Assembly (NCBI GenBank): GCA_964035575.1
Contig: OZ037907.1
Coordinates: 620,001 to 684,000, forward strand
From: Rhynchopus sp. YZ270_cl-10
Taxonomy: Eukaryota > Euglenozoa > Diplonemea > Diplonemida > Diplonemidae
DNA: 64,000 nucleotides
Direction of reading: 5' to 3'
Both the position numbers and the translations under genes were made by a program. Of this stretch, positions 40,501 through 50,673 are shown in pieces. Under the pieces are notes generated by a model, which saw nothing but the letters and a program-made list of their open reading frames with translations, searched no databases and was not told the origin of the DNA. Every line of letters starts with the position of its first letter. The first letter of the stretch is position 1.

Positions 40501-42775
40501 CAAGAGTGATTGCGAACTGCGATCTGGAATCCCCGTCACGCATAGACCATGTGACGGACCCTGCGCGCGGTCCTCCGGTGGAGATGCTCTTCTTGTATCC
40601 CATCTGTGGGTTACCTGCTGCGGCGCCTTGCACCTTCACTGACGTTGAGATCTTGAAGTAGTTGTCGCCCTGTGCAGGGTCGTCGAACTGCTCGCGCACG
40701 TCTCCGGAGCACGCCCCGGGGATCTGAAACTCAAGATCACGCGAGCTGTAGACGTGCGACTGCCCCGACACGAACATACTCCCGGACAGCGCAAAGTTCA
40801 CCCACTCCGTCAGTCCCAATCCATACGACGGGTCTGCCTTCATGGGCCCGACTGTCACAATCTGCTTGTTGCTGGGATCAACGTTCACCAGTGATGTGTC
40901 AAGGATGGTCGCTTTTGCTGCGTTCCACCCTTCATTGCTTGGGCGGTTTCCGGTGATGCCATCGATAATGCGCTGTTTGTTTTCAGTCGTGTCAACCCAT
41001 TCGTCGCTGTCACCCACCAGGGTCAGGGTTGCTGTTGCGCCACCAGCACGGAGGGCGTCCTGCGAGAGCCCCTCTGTGACGCTGCCGGAGAGCTTCACGT
41101 AGCTGGTACACCACATACCAAAGTCGTCGAGGTATCCGTTCCCATAGAACACCATGCGTGACATCCCCGCAGAACATGACTGCAGAAACCTGATGCCGTT
41201 TTTCGCGAGCTTCCCATCCAAATAGACGTCCAGCGTCTGCGCCGCCCAGTCCACCCTCAAGTCCAGATGGTACCACGTCGCCTTCTCTGGGGCCGGGGTA
41301 AAGGTATTCCCTATAGCTTTCCACAGACCCTGCTGGTAAGCAATGGTGAAGCAGGTCACGTCCCCAGCCACACCTCCACGGAACTCAAGCGTCATCTCAT
41401 CGTCCGCGTAGCGTGCCAGGTGCATCGTGATACGCTCAGGCATGGACGGCGTCGATAGGGCGCGGATAGCTTGGCCAGCGTTTCCGCCGTCGGGGCCGAT
41501 CAGAAGGGCACCGCTGCCGGACGCAACGAAGTCGGTGACCTGCATGACACCAGCGCCGACCATCGCCCAGTTACCGGCAGACTTGTCAAAAGAGTCGATC
41601 ACATTGACAGGGCAGTTTGCGAGCCCCAAGCACTCAGGGCCGCCGTAGCCGGCAGAGCAGGTGCACGGTGTGGCAGGGTTAGTGTCTGTGCAGGTTCCAC
41701 GCCCACCACAGACGGACGCATCATCAGCAGGGGTCCCAAAGCACACCGCCTCTGCGTTCGCAACCTCCACCTCCACGAAGCACGTTGTCTCCACCCCGTT
41801 GCCGGAAAACGTTGCCTCAATGCGGTAAGAACTGCCTGCCTCTGCTGCAGTCGGGGTAAACGTTGCAACCGCGGTGCGCGCCCCGTCTTTCACCACGTCA
41901 CGTGGTGCGGAATACGCCATGGTTCCCATAGGCACCGTGCCACCGTGAGACACGGCCAGCTCCACCCCTGTCGTGAAGAGGCCGTTGAACTCAACAGACC
42001 AACTCTTGCCGTGTGGAATAATGTGGGTTGTGCCTTCAGCGCGTGACGCAATGCAGATTGGTGCTGCAAAGGTGTTGGAGCAGGTGTTGTAAAGAAAGTG
42101 AACTGCGGCGACATCGCCTGCGGAGACAGTGCTGGTGTGTCCGATGGGGAAGGGAGAGAGGATGGTCGGCGAGTAGCCCTTTGGGTGCGCATTTTCGCTG
42201 TAGTGTGTGATGCTTGTGTAGTCGTAGGGGCCGAGCGACCTGCCGTAGGTTCCGGACTTGTCGAACGAGTAGGTCCACATCGACAGAATTTGGTCCTCCT
42301 GGACAGTGATAAATTCGTCACGGTCGTTGCGACAATGCTCGTGGGTCAACCCTAGGGCAGCGCCCAGAACGCCGATGAGCGTGCCCATATCACACTTGAC
42401 CTTCCCAACGTTGACTTGGTTGACACCACCCGTTGCGGTGTCTAGGTTGACACCTATCGGGGCATTGCAGAGGTCGTTCGCAGACATGAACACAAGATGC
42501 GCACCGGTACACGTATCGCCGCAGTTCTCAAACCGGATGCACGTCTTCTCCTCCCAATGCGCAATGGCCCCCAACACAACCGGGTCGTTCGCATTCAACG
42601 GCGGCAAGCCCGGACTCCACTTGCCGGTCTCCTTTGTGTTGATCATGTACGGGACACGCCCCTGCGGCCACAGGTTGGTCTGCTTCGTCACCGCTCCGCC
42701 AAGGACCTTCGCACTGCGTGCATCCTCGTGGCTTATATGCGCAAGCACCGAGGCAGTGACTAACAATGTATTCAT
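37580..42775 (-). CDS. Type I membrane protein with a catalytically dead astacin domain and a long Pro-Thr repeat stalk
   Basis: 1731 residues, single exon; start at MNTLLVTASVLAH, which opens a signal peptide. Astacin-like fold at 35-235: WPQGRVPYMI, AIAHWEEKTCIRF, then GTLIGVLGAALGLTHEH at 131-147 and YDYTSITHY at 184-192. In active astacins these read HExxHxxGxxHEH and SxMHY; here the first two zinc histidines and the catalytic Glu are Gly135, Ala139 and Val136, and the Met-turn Met is Thr190, while His145 survives. It is a pseudoprotease by sequence. An EGF-like module follows (VCGGRGTCTDTNP...CTCSAGYGGPEC). Next come two beta-rich regions (around VDWAAQTLDVYLDGK and IDWSAGTFGVKVDG), resembling concanavalin-type sheets. 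About 440 residues of PTAVPTA/PTGIPGVPPTDM repeats form a stalk. Further cysteine-containing domains, a membrane helix near 1670-1695 and a ~35-residue acidic tail end it. Probably a surface adhesin or receptor. Confidence 0.88.
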   Translation of the reverse strand: MNTLLVTASVLAHISHEDARSAKVLGGAVTKQTNLWPQGRVPYMINTKETGKWSPGLPPLNANDPVVLGAIAHWEEKTCIRFENCGDTCTGAHLVFMSANDLCNAPIGVNLDTATGGVNQVNVGKVKCDMGTLIGVLGAALGLTHEHCRNDRDEFITVQEDQILSMWTYSFDKSGTYGRSLGPYDYTSITHYSENAHPKGYSPTILSPFPIGHTSTVSAGDVAAVHFLYNTCSNTFAAPICIASRAEGTTHIIPHGKSWSVEFNGLFTTGVELAVSHGGTVPMGTMAYSAPRDVVKDGARTAVATFTPTAAEAGSSYRIEATFSGNGVETTCFVEVEVANAEAVCFGTPADDASVCGGRGTCTDTNPATPCTCSAGYGGPECLGLANCPVNVIDSFDKSAGNWAMVGAGVMQVTDFVASGSGALLIGPDGGNAGQAIRALSTPSMPERITMHLARYADDEMTLEFRGGVAGDVTCFTIAYQQGLWKAIGNTFTPAPEKATWYHLDLRVDWAAQTLDVYLDGKLAKNGIRFLQSCSAGMSRMVFYGNGYLDDFGMWCTSYVKLSGSVTEGLSQDALRAGGATATLTLVGDSDEWVDTTENKQRIIDGITGNRPSNEGWNAAKATILDTSLVNVDPSNKQIVTVGPMKADPSYGLGLTEWVNFALSGSMFVSGQSHVYSSRDLEFQIPGACSGDVREQFDDPAQGDNYFKISTSVKVQGAAAGNPQMGYKKSISTGGPRAGSVTWSMRDGDSRSQFAITLVSNSGGNLKFCEGCEDGKFSYTTDTTVGFADASVNTWAEIQVLIDWSAGTFGVKVDGMEAATGVALPASFDQIDKVDILTFGRESYIDDLHLACDSRGPSFAVLPSDCPKIGQDAATLRFFAGTDTMSVADKVALVPEASADCVDASNQCQPLGACSVSTGSLKLDHTVLEWEAGVLPDMAGGSKYRVCIYVEAAGKWFMMENPLTTCLADTTSLPETSPPTTAPETTAPLTPAPTSTPTAVPTAVPTAMPTVVPTAVPTAVPTAMPTAAPTAVPTVAPTAIPTAVPTVAPTAVPTAAPTAVPTDIPGVPPTDMPTAVPTAMPTVAPTSVPTAAPTAIPTAAPTAVPTVAPTAMPTAVPTAVPTAAPTAVPTDIPGVPPTDMPTAAPTAVPTVAPTAVPTAVPTAVPTAAPTAVPTAIPTAAPTGIPGVAPTDMPTAMPTAVPTAMPTAVPTAVPTAMPTAVPTAIPTAAPTGIPGVPPTDMPTAVPTAVPTVAPTAVPTAMPTAVPTAIPTAAPTGIPGVPPTDMPTAAPTDMPTAAPTGIPGVAPTDMPTAVPTAVPTGIPGVPPTDMPTAVPTVAPTAVPTGIPGVPPTAEPTAVPTAVPTGIPGVPPTDMPTAVPTAVPTGIPGVPPTDMPTSVPTAVPTGIPGVPPTDMPTAVPTSVPTGIPGVPPTDAPAETQSPLSDACSELRSSQVRYEEVGSGPYTRCWTFKCTGKLRGTFSNVSFMNSEYVSLMNNDGYELDVVKDSSLLYTAQYPSNGNVTLLLSTTGTYSEAPAFDFSWMCESAPVARTVPNVSSEYLALSPNGTYTRNVPECGPYRWAVGCSESLSLRVGLNDSVTSYTMKHGVAQGSGPSADAWKVTLSEAGEAFLIDVEETGPLCSGGSVTLDWTCSLGAAELPETEEEESDSSDGLSILAIVLIVAGALLAVGAAIGTAWYFIKGGGQRISVDQLSYAMCEDVEPPLVEMEMEHSVL
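38470..39830 (-). repeat. Coding tandem repeat (12-bp PTAV unit and longer PTGIPGVPPTDM units)
   Basis: It lies inside the astacin-like gene. The basic step is 12 bp (four codons, Pro-Thr-Ala-Val/Met/Ile). The downstream part has a higher-order unit of about 60-80 bp adding GIPGVPPTDM. Because the step is a multiple of three, all frames on both strands stay open here, giving long false open frames. Confidence 0.85.
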
Positions 42776-43681
42776 GATGATGTGAGTAAATCTCTGAGGG
42801 ATGTGTGTGTGGTTGATAACAGAGTTAGAGTGGGTAACGCCTGAACGGAGTATAGCCACTGGGAGCGAGAGGACGCATGTTCAATGAAGCATTCAGATAG
42901 GGCCACAAATGGGCATTTGCGAGTGTAAAACGCCTCAGTGACAGACACCACTAATACCATGAAGATAAAGAAGCGAACATCGTTCTGCGGTGTTTGGTAA
43001 CAAAAAAAAGGAGAGGAAATCATTTTTTTTCCTTTTGTTTGCGATAAATAGTTGGGTAAGTGCAGTTGTCTGCGCAACAACTTCACTTCCTTCGTTTTGT
43101 TTTGTTTTGCGCGATACACGTTTCAAGCGGCACAAGGGGGGGAGACATGGGAGGCGAAGGGGAAGAAGAACAGGGGGTGGCAACACTGCATGGGCTTCTA
43201 TCGCGAAAAGAAGTCCCTCATTGTCACTGTTCCCTCTGCTATTTTATTTTATTTTCAATGTTGTACAAAAAAAACGAAAAACGAAAAACAAAAAAGCGAA
43301 GGTGATAGTGCAAAATGCCCTCAAACGCCTCTGAGACGCAGGCATTGTGAGTAATTGAACCCCACGAGAAAAAAAATAATCCAAAATTCACATACTTACT
43401 ACTTTAACAATACGGTAATCATTAAAGGGTGTAAGAAGGTGCACTCCCCCCTTTGAGAAAGGAAGAAGAAAAATGGTTTGTAAGATGAACCCGAGCCTCC
43501 AGTGTTCAGCCACCTTTTAAAAAAAAGGGGGGGAACACTTGAAGCTAACTGAAGATAATAAACTGTTGAAGATAACCGTGCCTCTGTTCACACACACAAT
43601 AACTCATACACATAACCACTCACGCTCCCTCCCCCTCCCCGACCTGAATAGCGGAACAGAATTTCGTACCTGACCCGATCG
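42776..43681. other. Gene-free stretch with recurring motifs
   Basis: A tRNA-like motif segment at 43300-43360 (AACGCCTCTGAGACGCAG, then AATTGAACCCCAC) and recurring-motif copies at 43480-43515 and 43555-43590. No gene is seen. Confidence 0.4.
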
Positions 43682-45617
43682 TCACTCAATGACAAGATGC
43701 CCCTTCTTGACGAACAGTTTCTGTATATAAAAGGGGGTACAGGTTTGGAGCGGCAATACTGAAAAGACTAAAGTGGATCGACAAAAAAGAAAGCTGCGTT
43801 TTACGTCAGCTTTCCCAACATTTTTTTCACGATAGAAAAAAAAAAAGTCCTTCCCTTCAACATACCTTAACTTCATCCTTGCGGATCGTGTACCCACGGA
43901 TAACGTATTTCTCTGGGAGGGTTTCTTCATTTTCTGTGTTCGATGTGAAGGTACACCCTTGGTTGCGCACTTTGAGATTCTCTATGGTGAGACGAGCACC
44001 CTTTGCAACTTTGATGTGCAACGCACCGTCAAGCTCCAAGCGATGCACGGTAAGGGCACCTTCGCCCTCCACGGTCAGCGAGGAGCGGGCAGATATGGAG
44101 ATACTGCCTTCTGCACTGGGGACAATGCTGGCACGCAGGCGCGCAAGGCTTGGCGCGAAGGAGGGCGCCAAGACGACACGCGGATACCACACCACCGGCA
44201 CTCCCTGGTACACCATCTCGGTGCTGTCAACAGCAACCTTCACCCCACAGAGGGAAAGCTTTCTGCACTCCGTCCGATAGAAGTCCGCCTCCCCCGACGC
44301 AGCGCAGTTCGCATCCAACCCCGCTGCAACCTTCTGCACAGCCTCGCCCACACTATTCTTCACAGGAGAAAACGCAAACTCACGCGAAAACGTTGTAAAC
44401 CCAACATCCTTTGTGCAGGCCAACGTCTTTGGATAGTCTTGCATCATGCACTCCAAACGGGTCGGCGATTTAAACACAGTTTTCGACGAATCAGTGTACT
44501 TCGGATTGACAAACTCCGCAATAAGCCCCTTCGTCTTCGCAAGCTGTACAACATACTCTGCTATCCTGAAGACCAAGGTGTTGATGTTTCCTGGATAAGG
44601 ACTGTGCCCTGATTCGTCCGCCACATCGCCAACACCATTCACCTCTGCAAGCAATGGCCCCAGCTGGTTGTACTCCACACTCACCGTCAACGGAGGCTGA
44701 CCCTCTCTGATAAGCGTTGTGACCCCACCGATCGCTTCCTTCGCCTTCCGCTGAATGCAGATACTGTTCATCTCCAACCCACGCTCCTCCGACAACCCCA
44801 CCGCACCCAAACAGGTGTTAAAAGTGAATGCGTTAGTGTCTTGAAAGAACAAAATGTACTTCCTCTTCTTTTCGGCCCATTTTTGCGCCAAACCCGTAGA
44901 GTGAAGCAACTGATGCACATCACCGTGCCCATGCGGCTTGGTCTCCAACGTATATTTATCACGCTTTACAAACCGTCCAGAGGCATCGCAAATTGACGGC
45001 ACCTTCTCCTGCTTCATCAACGTCACCGCCGATTTGGGATACCCAAAGTACCCATTGCGTTCCAACAACTCCAACGTCTTTCCATGGGTGTCCTCGCTGG
45101 TCATAATCGCAAGCGGGATTTCATCCCCTTTTTTTACCTTTCCAATCCGGTTGTAGGCCTTAAGATACCCAAGGTAATACTGAAGATAGCATGTCTCTGT
45201 TGTAATTTCAACAGGAAGTTCCAATTTAACACCATTATACCCAAGGCGTTCACCTAGACCACCCGCAACGAGGACGAAGCAGCACTGTGCGATCTGGTCT
45301 GCACCTACGGTTTCTAGTTCAATAAAGCGGTCGGAGCCATAGTCGAGAGGAAGCCCTGCAGTGGGGACCTGTGGTGTGCATCCCTTGAAGGGGTTCACGT
45401 CGGCAACGCTTTCCTTCAGAAGCCTGGTCGCGTTCTCGCAGTACTGTTTGAGTCCGTTTGGATACTGTGCGTCGATGTGGACAATCTGCTTGTAGAAGGC
45501 CTCCTCGCGTTCTGGCTCAGAACGGTCAAACTCCTCGACAAGCCATTCTTGTCCGATCTCTTCTAAAATCTGTGTCGCTTTTTCGCACGACATAGCTGTT
45601 GCTTTTTTTCCTGTCAT
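43682..45617 (-). CDS. USP: UDP-sugar pyrophosphorylase (USP)
   Basis: Two exons: 45617-43866 and 43720-43682, intron 145 bp (AAG|GTATGT...TTATATACAG); 596 residues, close to plant USP (about 610). Start at MTGKKATAMSCEKATQ because the open frame before it is intron-like. The nucleotide-binding loop FVLVAGGLGERLGYNGVK lies at 114-131, matching USP rather than UAP or UGP enzymes. Other conserved pieces are KPHGHGDVHQLL, ILFFQDTNAFTF, EMNSICIQRKAKEAIGGVT and VEYNQL. The C-terminal 120 residues form a left-handed beta-helix (SISISARSSLTVEGEGALTV). It converts sugar-1-phosphates and UTP to UDP-sugars with broad specificity, in the cytosol, as the salvage step for free sugars. The 39-nt last exon (KLFVKKGHLVIE) completes the helix and would be missed by simple gene finding. 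Confidence 0.93.
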
Positions 45618-46524
45618 TTGCTTTGGGGGAATGTGGGGAGAAGAGGAGGCGCAAAAGGGGTGGCGTGGGGATAAATGAAAAAAGTGTTGAAAAACCAAGA
45701 AAATGGTTGGTTCTCTCTGGATTGCTTTGGCTTGTGGGTGATCTATGATTGTCTCCGTGAGATACGTAACAGGCTGTGAGAGCTTTGTGAGAGTCTGTGA
45801 GAGCTTACTGATAAATCTCTCCCCGTTCATAGATCACCCAGCTTTTGTTTTTCCGAAAAAAGCATTGTAGTTTGCGGGGGGGTGGTCATTTTTTTTTACA
45901 GCCATTTCTAGTTGGCTTCGTTGTTGTTCTGGTGTGAATTTTTTTTTTTTTTGAACTTTTTTTTGCAGGATCGACAAAAAAAAAAGTACCTGTCAAGACA
46001 GGCTTTGGTAGCAACCTAATCAAATCCCCACTCCCTCCTCAGACCAGCACAAAAAAAAAGAAAGTTTTTTTATAGAAAAAACAAGGCGGGGGGGCGCAAA
46101 ACCCAACCGGGGGGTTATTTTTTAAAAATGATTTTGTTTGCCTTCTTTTTCCCCTTTTTTTGCTGGTAATGAGTTTGTTTTTTTTTTTTTCCCTCCCCCC
46201 CTCCCATCTCCCATAACTCTCGTTCGTCACATTTCTCGCTGCGTTCTGCCTTCTCCCCTCTTGACCGTAAACCGATACCGACCCATCAGGCTGGTATGGG
46301 TTTTTTGGCTCCATAATTGGAAATATCTCTTCTCATCCCATCTCCCTCCTCCCCTCCCCCTCCCCCCTACACAACAATACCCCAACTGCCTTTCCCCATT
46401 GATGCGTTGCCCACTTTTCCCTATTTGTGTCGATCTATCCGTGTTCTCCCCCACCCCTCCCTCTCTCCGATCGCAACTGTTTCAATTTCTATAAAAAAAG
46501 AAGAAAAAAAAAGAAACAGCACAC
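45618..46524. other. Gene-free, homopolymer-rich stretch
   Basis: Long T and C runs on the plus strand near 46130-46500. No coding sequence is supported; it should contain the upstream region of USP and the 3' UTR of the next gene. Confidence 0.4.
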
Positions 46525-48163
46525 CTAAAATGTTGCCTTGTATTTATTTCGTACCGCATTCTCTAGCTTGGGAGAGAGAAAGAGAGGGGGACCACACAAC
46601 CCCAAAGTTAGCGTACGCCAATTCACTGTGGAGGGGAGGGATGATTTTTTTGAAAGAAATGGTTGTAATAAGAGGTAGGCCGCCATTGTAAATTGTAGTG
46701 TAGACACCTCTCCACCTTTTTTTTTTTTTCGGAAAAAGTTGTTGTCAAGATTTTTATTGAAAAAAGAAACTTTGACTTGAAATACAACAGCCCACTCGTG
46801 ACATTGTGTACCTCCAAGAAATGGGAGGGGAAAAAATTCTTTAGCATTATCTTCGAAAAGTGTGAAAATAATTGCTAGAAACCCGCCTTGCATGATTAGT
46901 CACTTTAAAAAAAAGATCGGGGTGGGATGGGGATGGGGATGCATACCAGAAGGGGGTTGACAGCTGCTGCCCAGCCGGTGAGGCTCACGTAGAGGTGTTG
47001 GCGCGGGGTGTTGGTCTGTTGAGGATGGTATTTTGAAAGTCAATATCGAAACATAACACAACAAAAAATACGTTTGCACTCCAATAAGTAGCCTTGGAAT
47101 GCAAAGTGAAGTTGATAGCACACAAACGCCTCTGAGACACAGCTACTGAATACAAAACCTACCCTGGGGCATAGTTTATAAGGTGATCGCCAGGCCCCCT
47201 TTTTTTTGCCACCTTCATCACAATTATTATCAAAAAATATTATCAAAAATAAAAAAAATAAATGCTCATCACCTCCACCTCCACACCCTCTGACATGTAC
47301 AGGTGGTCTATTGCACTGCATCTCGACAACGCATTTAAAACATCTTCCGCTCTACTCTCAGCAAGCTAGCAACATGAGAGAGGAATGGAGGGATCGCAGT
47401 GCTGCCACTAACACTACGAATAACTGTAGTTGTTGATGCAGGCACCTCCGACGCTACGATACCAGCCATCCGGATGAAAGTACAAACAACATGCAACAAA
47501 CAAAGAGTGTCATACGTCAACCACGGCGTCCTCAGTGAAGAACAGCGAGTCAGGTCCGACAAGGGCGAGAACGTTCTCTCTACCGAGCATCTTGAAGGCC
47601 AGGTAGATCACTGCGAGGCGGAGGAAGAACTGGACGAACTGGATGTAGTCGGGGATGGTCCAGGTCCACACCATCGCCGCCTGGGGGAGCCGCGACACCT
47701 CGTTGAAGAGGGTGCTGAAGCGGCCGGGGAAGGTGAGTGCGCTCTGCACAACGAATCTGCCGAAGGCGGTGTTCGAGAGGTCCTCGCCGCTGTTGTGGGG
47801 GAAGGGGAAGAGGGGGTGGATGTGAAAGACGTGGTATACAATGTTGTGTTGAAGCTATGTGTTTAGTGTGGGAAAGAAAAGGCCATATTACGACGCAAAA
47901 ACAATACAAAAGGCTTTGGTAAATCACGCTCCGCAAAAAAAAAAAAAAGAAAAAAAAAAAAAGGGTGTCGCGACACAACGGAGTCGGTGTGGTTTGGTTG
48001 TCTTGTAAATGAAGGTAGCATACGTCTGGTTGGCACGGTTCAGGGATGCACCGAAGTCGGAGTTGTAGTACTTGATGACACGTGCGTCGGCAACGTTCGC
48101 GATGGGCTTAACGAACCATCCCAGGGCGACCTCAAGCGGCGCTGCAATCTTACGGATCGGCAT
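46525..48163 (-). CDS. Unidentified 174-residue protein with one membrane helix, four exons
   Basis: Exons 48163-48024, 47789-47516, 47015-46947 and 46566-46525; donors GTATGC, GTATGA, GTATGC; acceptors CACAACAG, CTCAACAG and, less usual, TCTCCCAAG. Phases fit at every junction. The protein starts MPIRKIAAPLEVALGW. Its middle has conserved-looking text (GRFVVQSALTFPGRFSTLFNEV, about 22 residues, split here as GRFVVQSALTF and PGRFSTLFNEV). A probable membrane helix YIQFVQFFLRLAVIYLAF follows. It ends AVRNKYKATF. Exons 1-2 are the firmest part; the last exon depends on a non-CAG acceptor. I do not recognise the family. A small inner-membrane or ER protein is possible but not shown. Confidence 0.55.
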
Positions 48164-48609
48164 TTTGTGTTTTTTTTGTTGTGTTTCTTTTTTTGCCTGA
48201 ATAACGTAGAGTTGAAAGTATAAACACATCAGGAGCGTACATCGACGGACACAGAATACTGCTTCTCTGCGGGGTTTATCCAACCACACAGAGCATTTCA
48301 TTGGGTATAATATAAATCACCGTTTCCGCGGGGTTGTACCCACCCCAAAAAAAGCTATCAAAAAAATATCCCTTTTTTTTGCACCAAAAAAAACCACCAA
48401 AATTCCAAGGTTAGATTTCAGAGCCACCACACCCTAGGAAGGACTTCCTCCTCTCCTCACTCCTCTCAACAGTCACACCTCCGTAAGGAGCTGCACTTTT
48501 TATCCTCTTTTTTCGAACCCCTCCCCCCAAACACACATTTAGAATAAGTTTAAACCACACTCCCCTCTCCCATTACCACCGAATCGCTACACTGAAAAGC
48601 CCACACCAA
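48164..48609. other. Intergenic stretch
   Basis: Between two minus-strand genes. It carries the upstream region of the four-exon gene and the 3' end of the ankyrin gene. Nothing else is recognisable. Confidence 0.4.
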
Positions 48610-49116
48610 CTATCGCACAAACAACGATGCGACAGCTGCCTCTGCGATGCGGGAGAAGGAGCAGGAACGTTGGTCGCGGGCTCTGGAGTATGCTGTTGTG
48701 CCGTCACCGTTCTTTGCGCGCGGGTCTGCGCCTGCATTGAGAAGCAAGGCGACAGAAGAGGTACCGTCAGGGTCTGCTTCTACTGCAAGGTCAAGCAGCC
48801 TGCGCCCTGTGCGTGGGTGTGCTGTGTTGGGTTTGCATCCATCCGCCAGAAGCTGTGCCATGATCGCAGAAGCGTTGCGCCGTGTCGCAATCCACATAGC
48901 CGTGTCGCCATTGTCATCCTCCAACCCCGCATTGGCACCGTGCCGTAGCAACACCTCCACACATTCACCACTCGCAAACCACGCAGCAACGTGCAGAGGT
49001 GTCCGCCGACACTCATCCTCACACACAATAGGCGCCCCTTTGTTCAGCAGCACCTCCAGCTCCTTCGGTTTGTTCTTCACGCAGGCCTGCATAACAAGCT
49101 GTGCATCTAATTGCAT
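48610..49116 (-). CDS. Small ankyrin-repeat protein
   Basis: 168 residues from the ATG at 49116 (MQLDAQLVMQACVKNK); an in-frame ATG 25 codons upstream is possible but adds a basic, unlikely leader. Four ankyrin units are visible: KELEVLLNKGAPIVCEDECR, TPLHVAAWFASGECVEVLLRHG, DTAMWIATRRNASAIMAQLLADG, and LLDLAVEADPDGTSSVALLLNAGADP. The last 25 residues are charged. It is a protein-binding module without a catalytic domain; the partner is unknown. Two larger repeat-scaffold genes follow within 5 kb. Confidence 0.75.
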   Translation of the reverse strand: MQLDAQLVMQACVKNKPKELEVLLNKGAPIVCEDECRRTPLHVAAWFASGECVEVLLRHGANAGLEDDNGDTAMWIATRRNASAIMAQLLADGCKPNTAHPRTGRRLLDLAVEADPDGTSSVALLLNAGADPRAKNGDGTTAYSRARDQRSCSFSRIAEAAVASLFVR

Positions 49117-49596
49117 TGAAAATAATCGAACGTTACGACGACCACCTAGGGTCAAATGTGAGATATGTGTAAATGAGGGTGCCGCACGCACTGTGCAAAA
49201 GAGGATCGGGGAAGTGGGGTGAATAATTCTACAAAAATAAAAAAAAATCTCTTTTTAATCTTGTGTAATCTATCACAAGGGTCAAACACAAGAATTCCTT
49301 CTTCGCATTCAAAAGAGAGCTAAAATGTCGGAAAATGTCAGTTTCCGCTATTTCCTACTAAAGGGACCTTAAAATGTGGGATTTAAAACTGACATTCACC
49401 CACATTTACCCACATCCGCCGACATTTTACGAACCCCTTTAAAGGTGCACACGAAACGCCTTTCCTTCCCCCCGTTTCCCCTTCCCTTTAAAAAAAACAA
49501 ATTGTCAACTTGCTCAACAGTTGCCAGTATGACGTATTATGCTGTGCATTCAGGAGAACAGCGGATGTGACCGCAATGTGACTGCAATCGCGCAGT
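49117..49596. other. Intergenic stretch with short direct repeats
   Basis: Near 49330-49430 short AATGTCGG- and CACATT-type repeats occur on both strands. No gene is seen. Confidence 0.35.
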
Positions 49597-50673
49597 TCAA
49601 GACAGGTGTGAGATGTCAACAACCTTAACATCCCTCCTCTCTGCGTACATCACCACACCACCACAGCTGCTGATTGCAAGACCGTTGCACTCCTCAACAT
49701 CACGGTGCCAGAGTTGCTTCCCTGTGGAGATGGACCACAAACACACCATTTCAGCACAGCAGGCACCAACAATGTCGTTCGACACAGCACCATACCCCCA
49801 GTCATTGTCTGAGATGTCTTCAAATACACGTTCACCTGTTTCCATGTTCCAGACACGCACACAGTTGGGACTACACGCTGTAATGAAACGCTGGTTGGGT
49901 GACAGTCCTATACAACTAACTAGAGAAGAGCATGTAAAAACAAACACCTCCACCCCTGTCGTGTAGTCCCGGACAGTGACTTTGCCGTCCACAAGCAGCG
50001 CCACCCTGTTGCCTGACACAATCATGGTTCCGCAGTAGTGCTCCACAATGTCGCCCCATTCATGCACAACAACGCCTGTTGCAATGTCCCACACCTGCAA
50101 ACCTGTACTCTTGCGGCACAACAACAGCTTTTTTGCACAGGGTGACCATGACGTGGCCCTCTCATAACCTTCATCTCCAAAGGAGTGCTCCAATGCACCT
50201 GTCGTCACGTTACGAACTTCAACACACGACGTTTCCTTGCGTGCGGATGAGATCCACTCACTGCAAGGTGAGAAGGCTGGGGTGCAAGCAAAATAGCAAG
50301 GGAAGCTGCAGAGACGCTCGTGTGTTTCTGTGTCGAAGATGTCCACACCATTTCTGAACTGCCTCACTGCAAGGTACCTGTCACACGGGGAGAGTGTGAG
50401 GAAAGATGTGTTACCCGAACTACGTATCACCCCAGGACTGATGTTGGCACCAGTGCAGTACAGCTCAACGGCACATCCCTCATCCATCTCCGTGTCGCAG
50501 ATGCGCAAGTCGTCGTCGCCGATGTCGCCACCGCCTCTCATCCGCACACCAACATGCCGAGCACGTGGCACGCCAAGCTCCTCAACAAGCTTCCCCTTCA
50601 CCTGTGCAAGGGTGTCACTCCCATCCACTTCTATCACACAGCTTGCAGACTCGAAGTGTCCTGTGATATCCAT
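49597..50673 (-). CDS. Ubiquitin-like N-terminus plus WD40 beta-propeller protein
   Basis: 358 residues, one exon. Residues 1-73 show a ubiquitin-like pattern: MDITGHFESASCVIEVDGSD, then TLAQVKGKLVEELGV, a GGG turn, and a final strand CAVELYCTG. From 80 to 355 there are about seven blades with the usual strand endings VDIFDTETH, VEVRNVTTG, LQVWDIATG, VTVRDYTTG, VRVWNMETG, CLWSISTG and VKVVDIS. Only some blades keep the WD dipeptide. It has no signal peptide or membrane helix and is probably a cytosolic scaffold. The N-terminal module recurs in the ankyrin gene at 52855-54186. No orthologue is recognised. Confidence 0.82.
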   Translation of the reverse strand: MDITGHFESASCVIEVDGSDTLAQVKGKLVEELGVPRARHVGVRMRGGGDIGDDDLRICDTEMDEGCAVELYCTGANISPGVIRSSGNTSFLTLSPCDRYLAVRQFRNGVDIFDTETHERLCSFPCYFACTPAFSPCSEWISSARKETSCVEVRNVTTGALEHSFGDEGYERATSWSPCAKKLLLCRKSTGLQVWDIATGVVVHEWGDIVEHYCGTMIVSGNRVALLVDGKVTVRDYTTGVEVFVFTCSSLVSCIGLSPNQRFITACSPNCVRVWNMETGERVFEDISDNDWGYGAVSNDIVGACCAEMVCLWSISTGKQLWHRDVEECNGLAISSCGGVVMYAERRDVKVVDISHLS

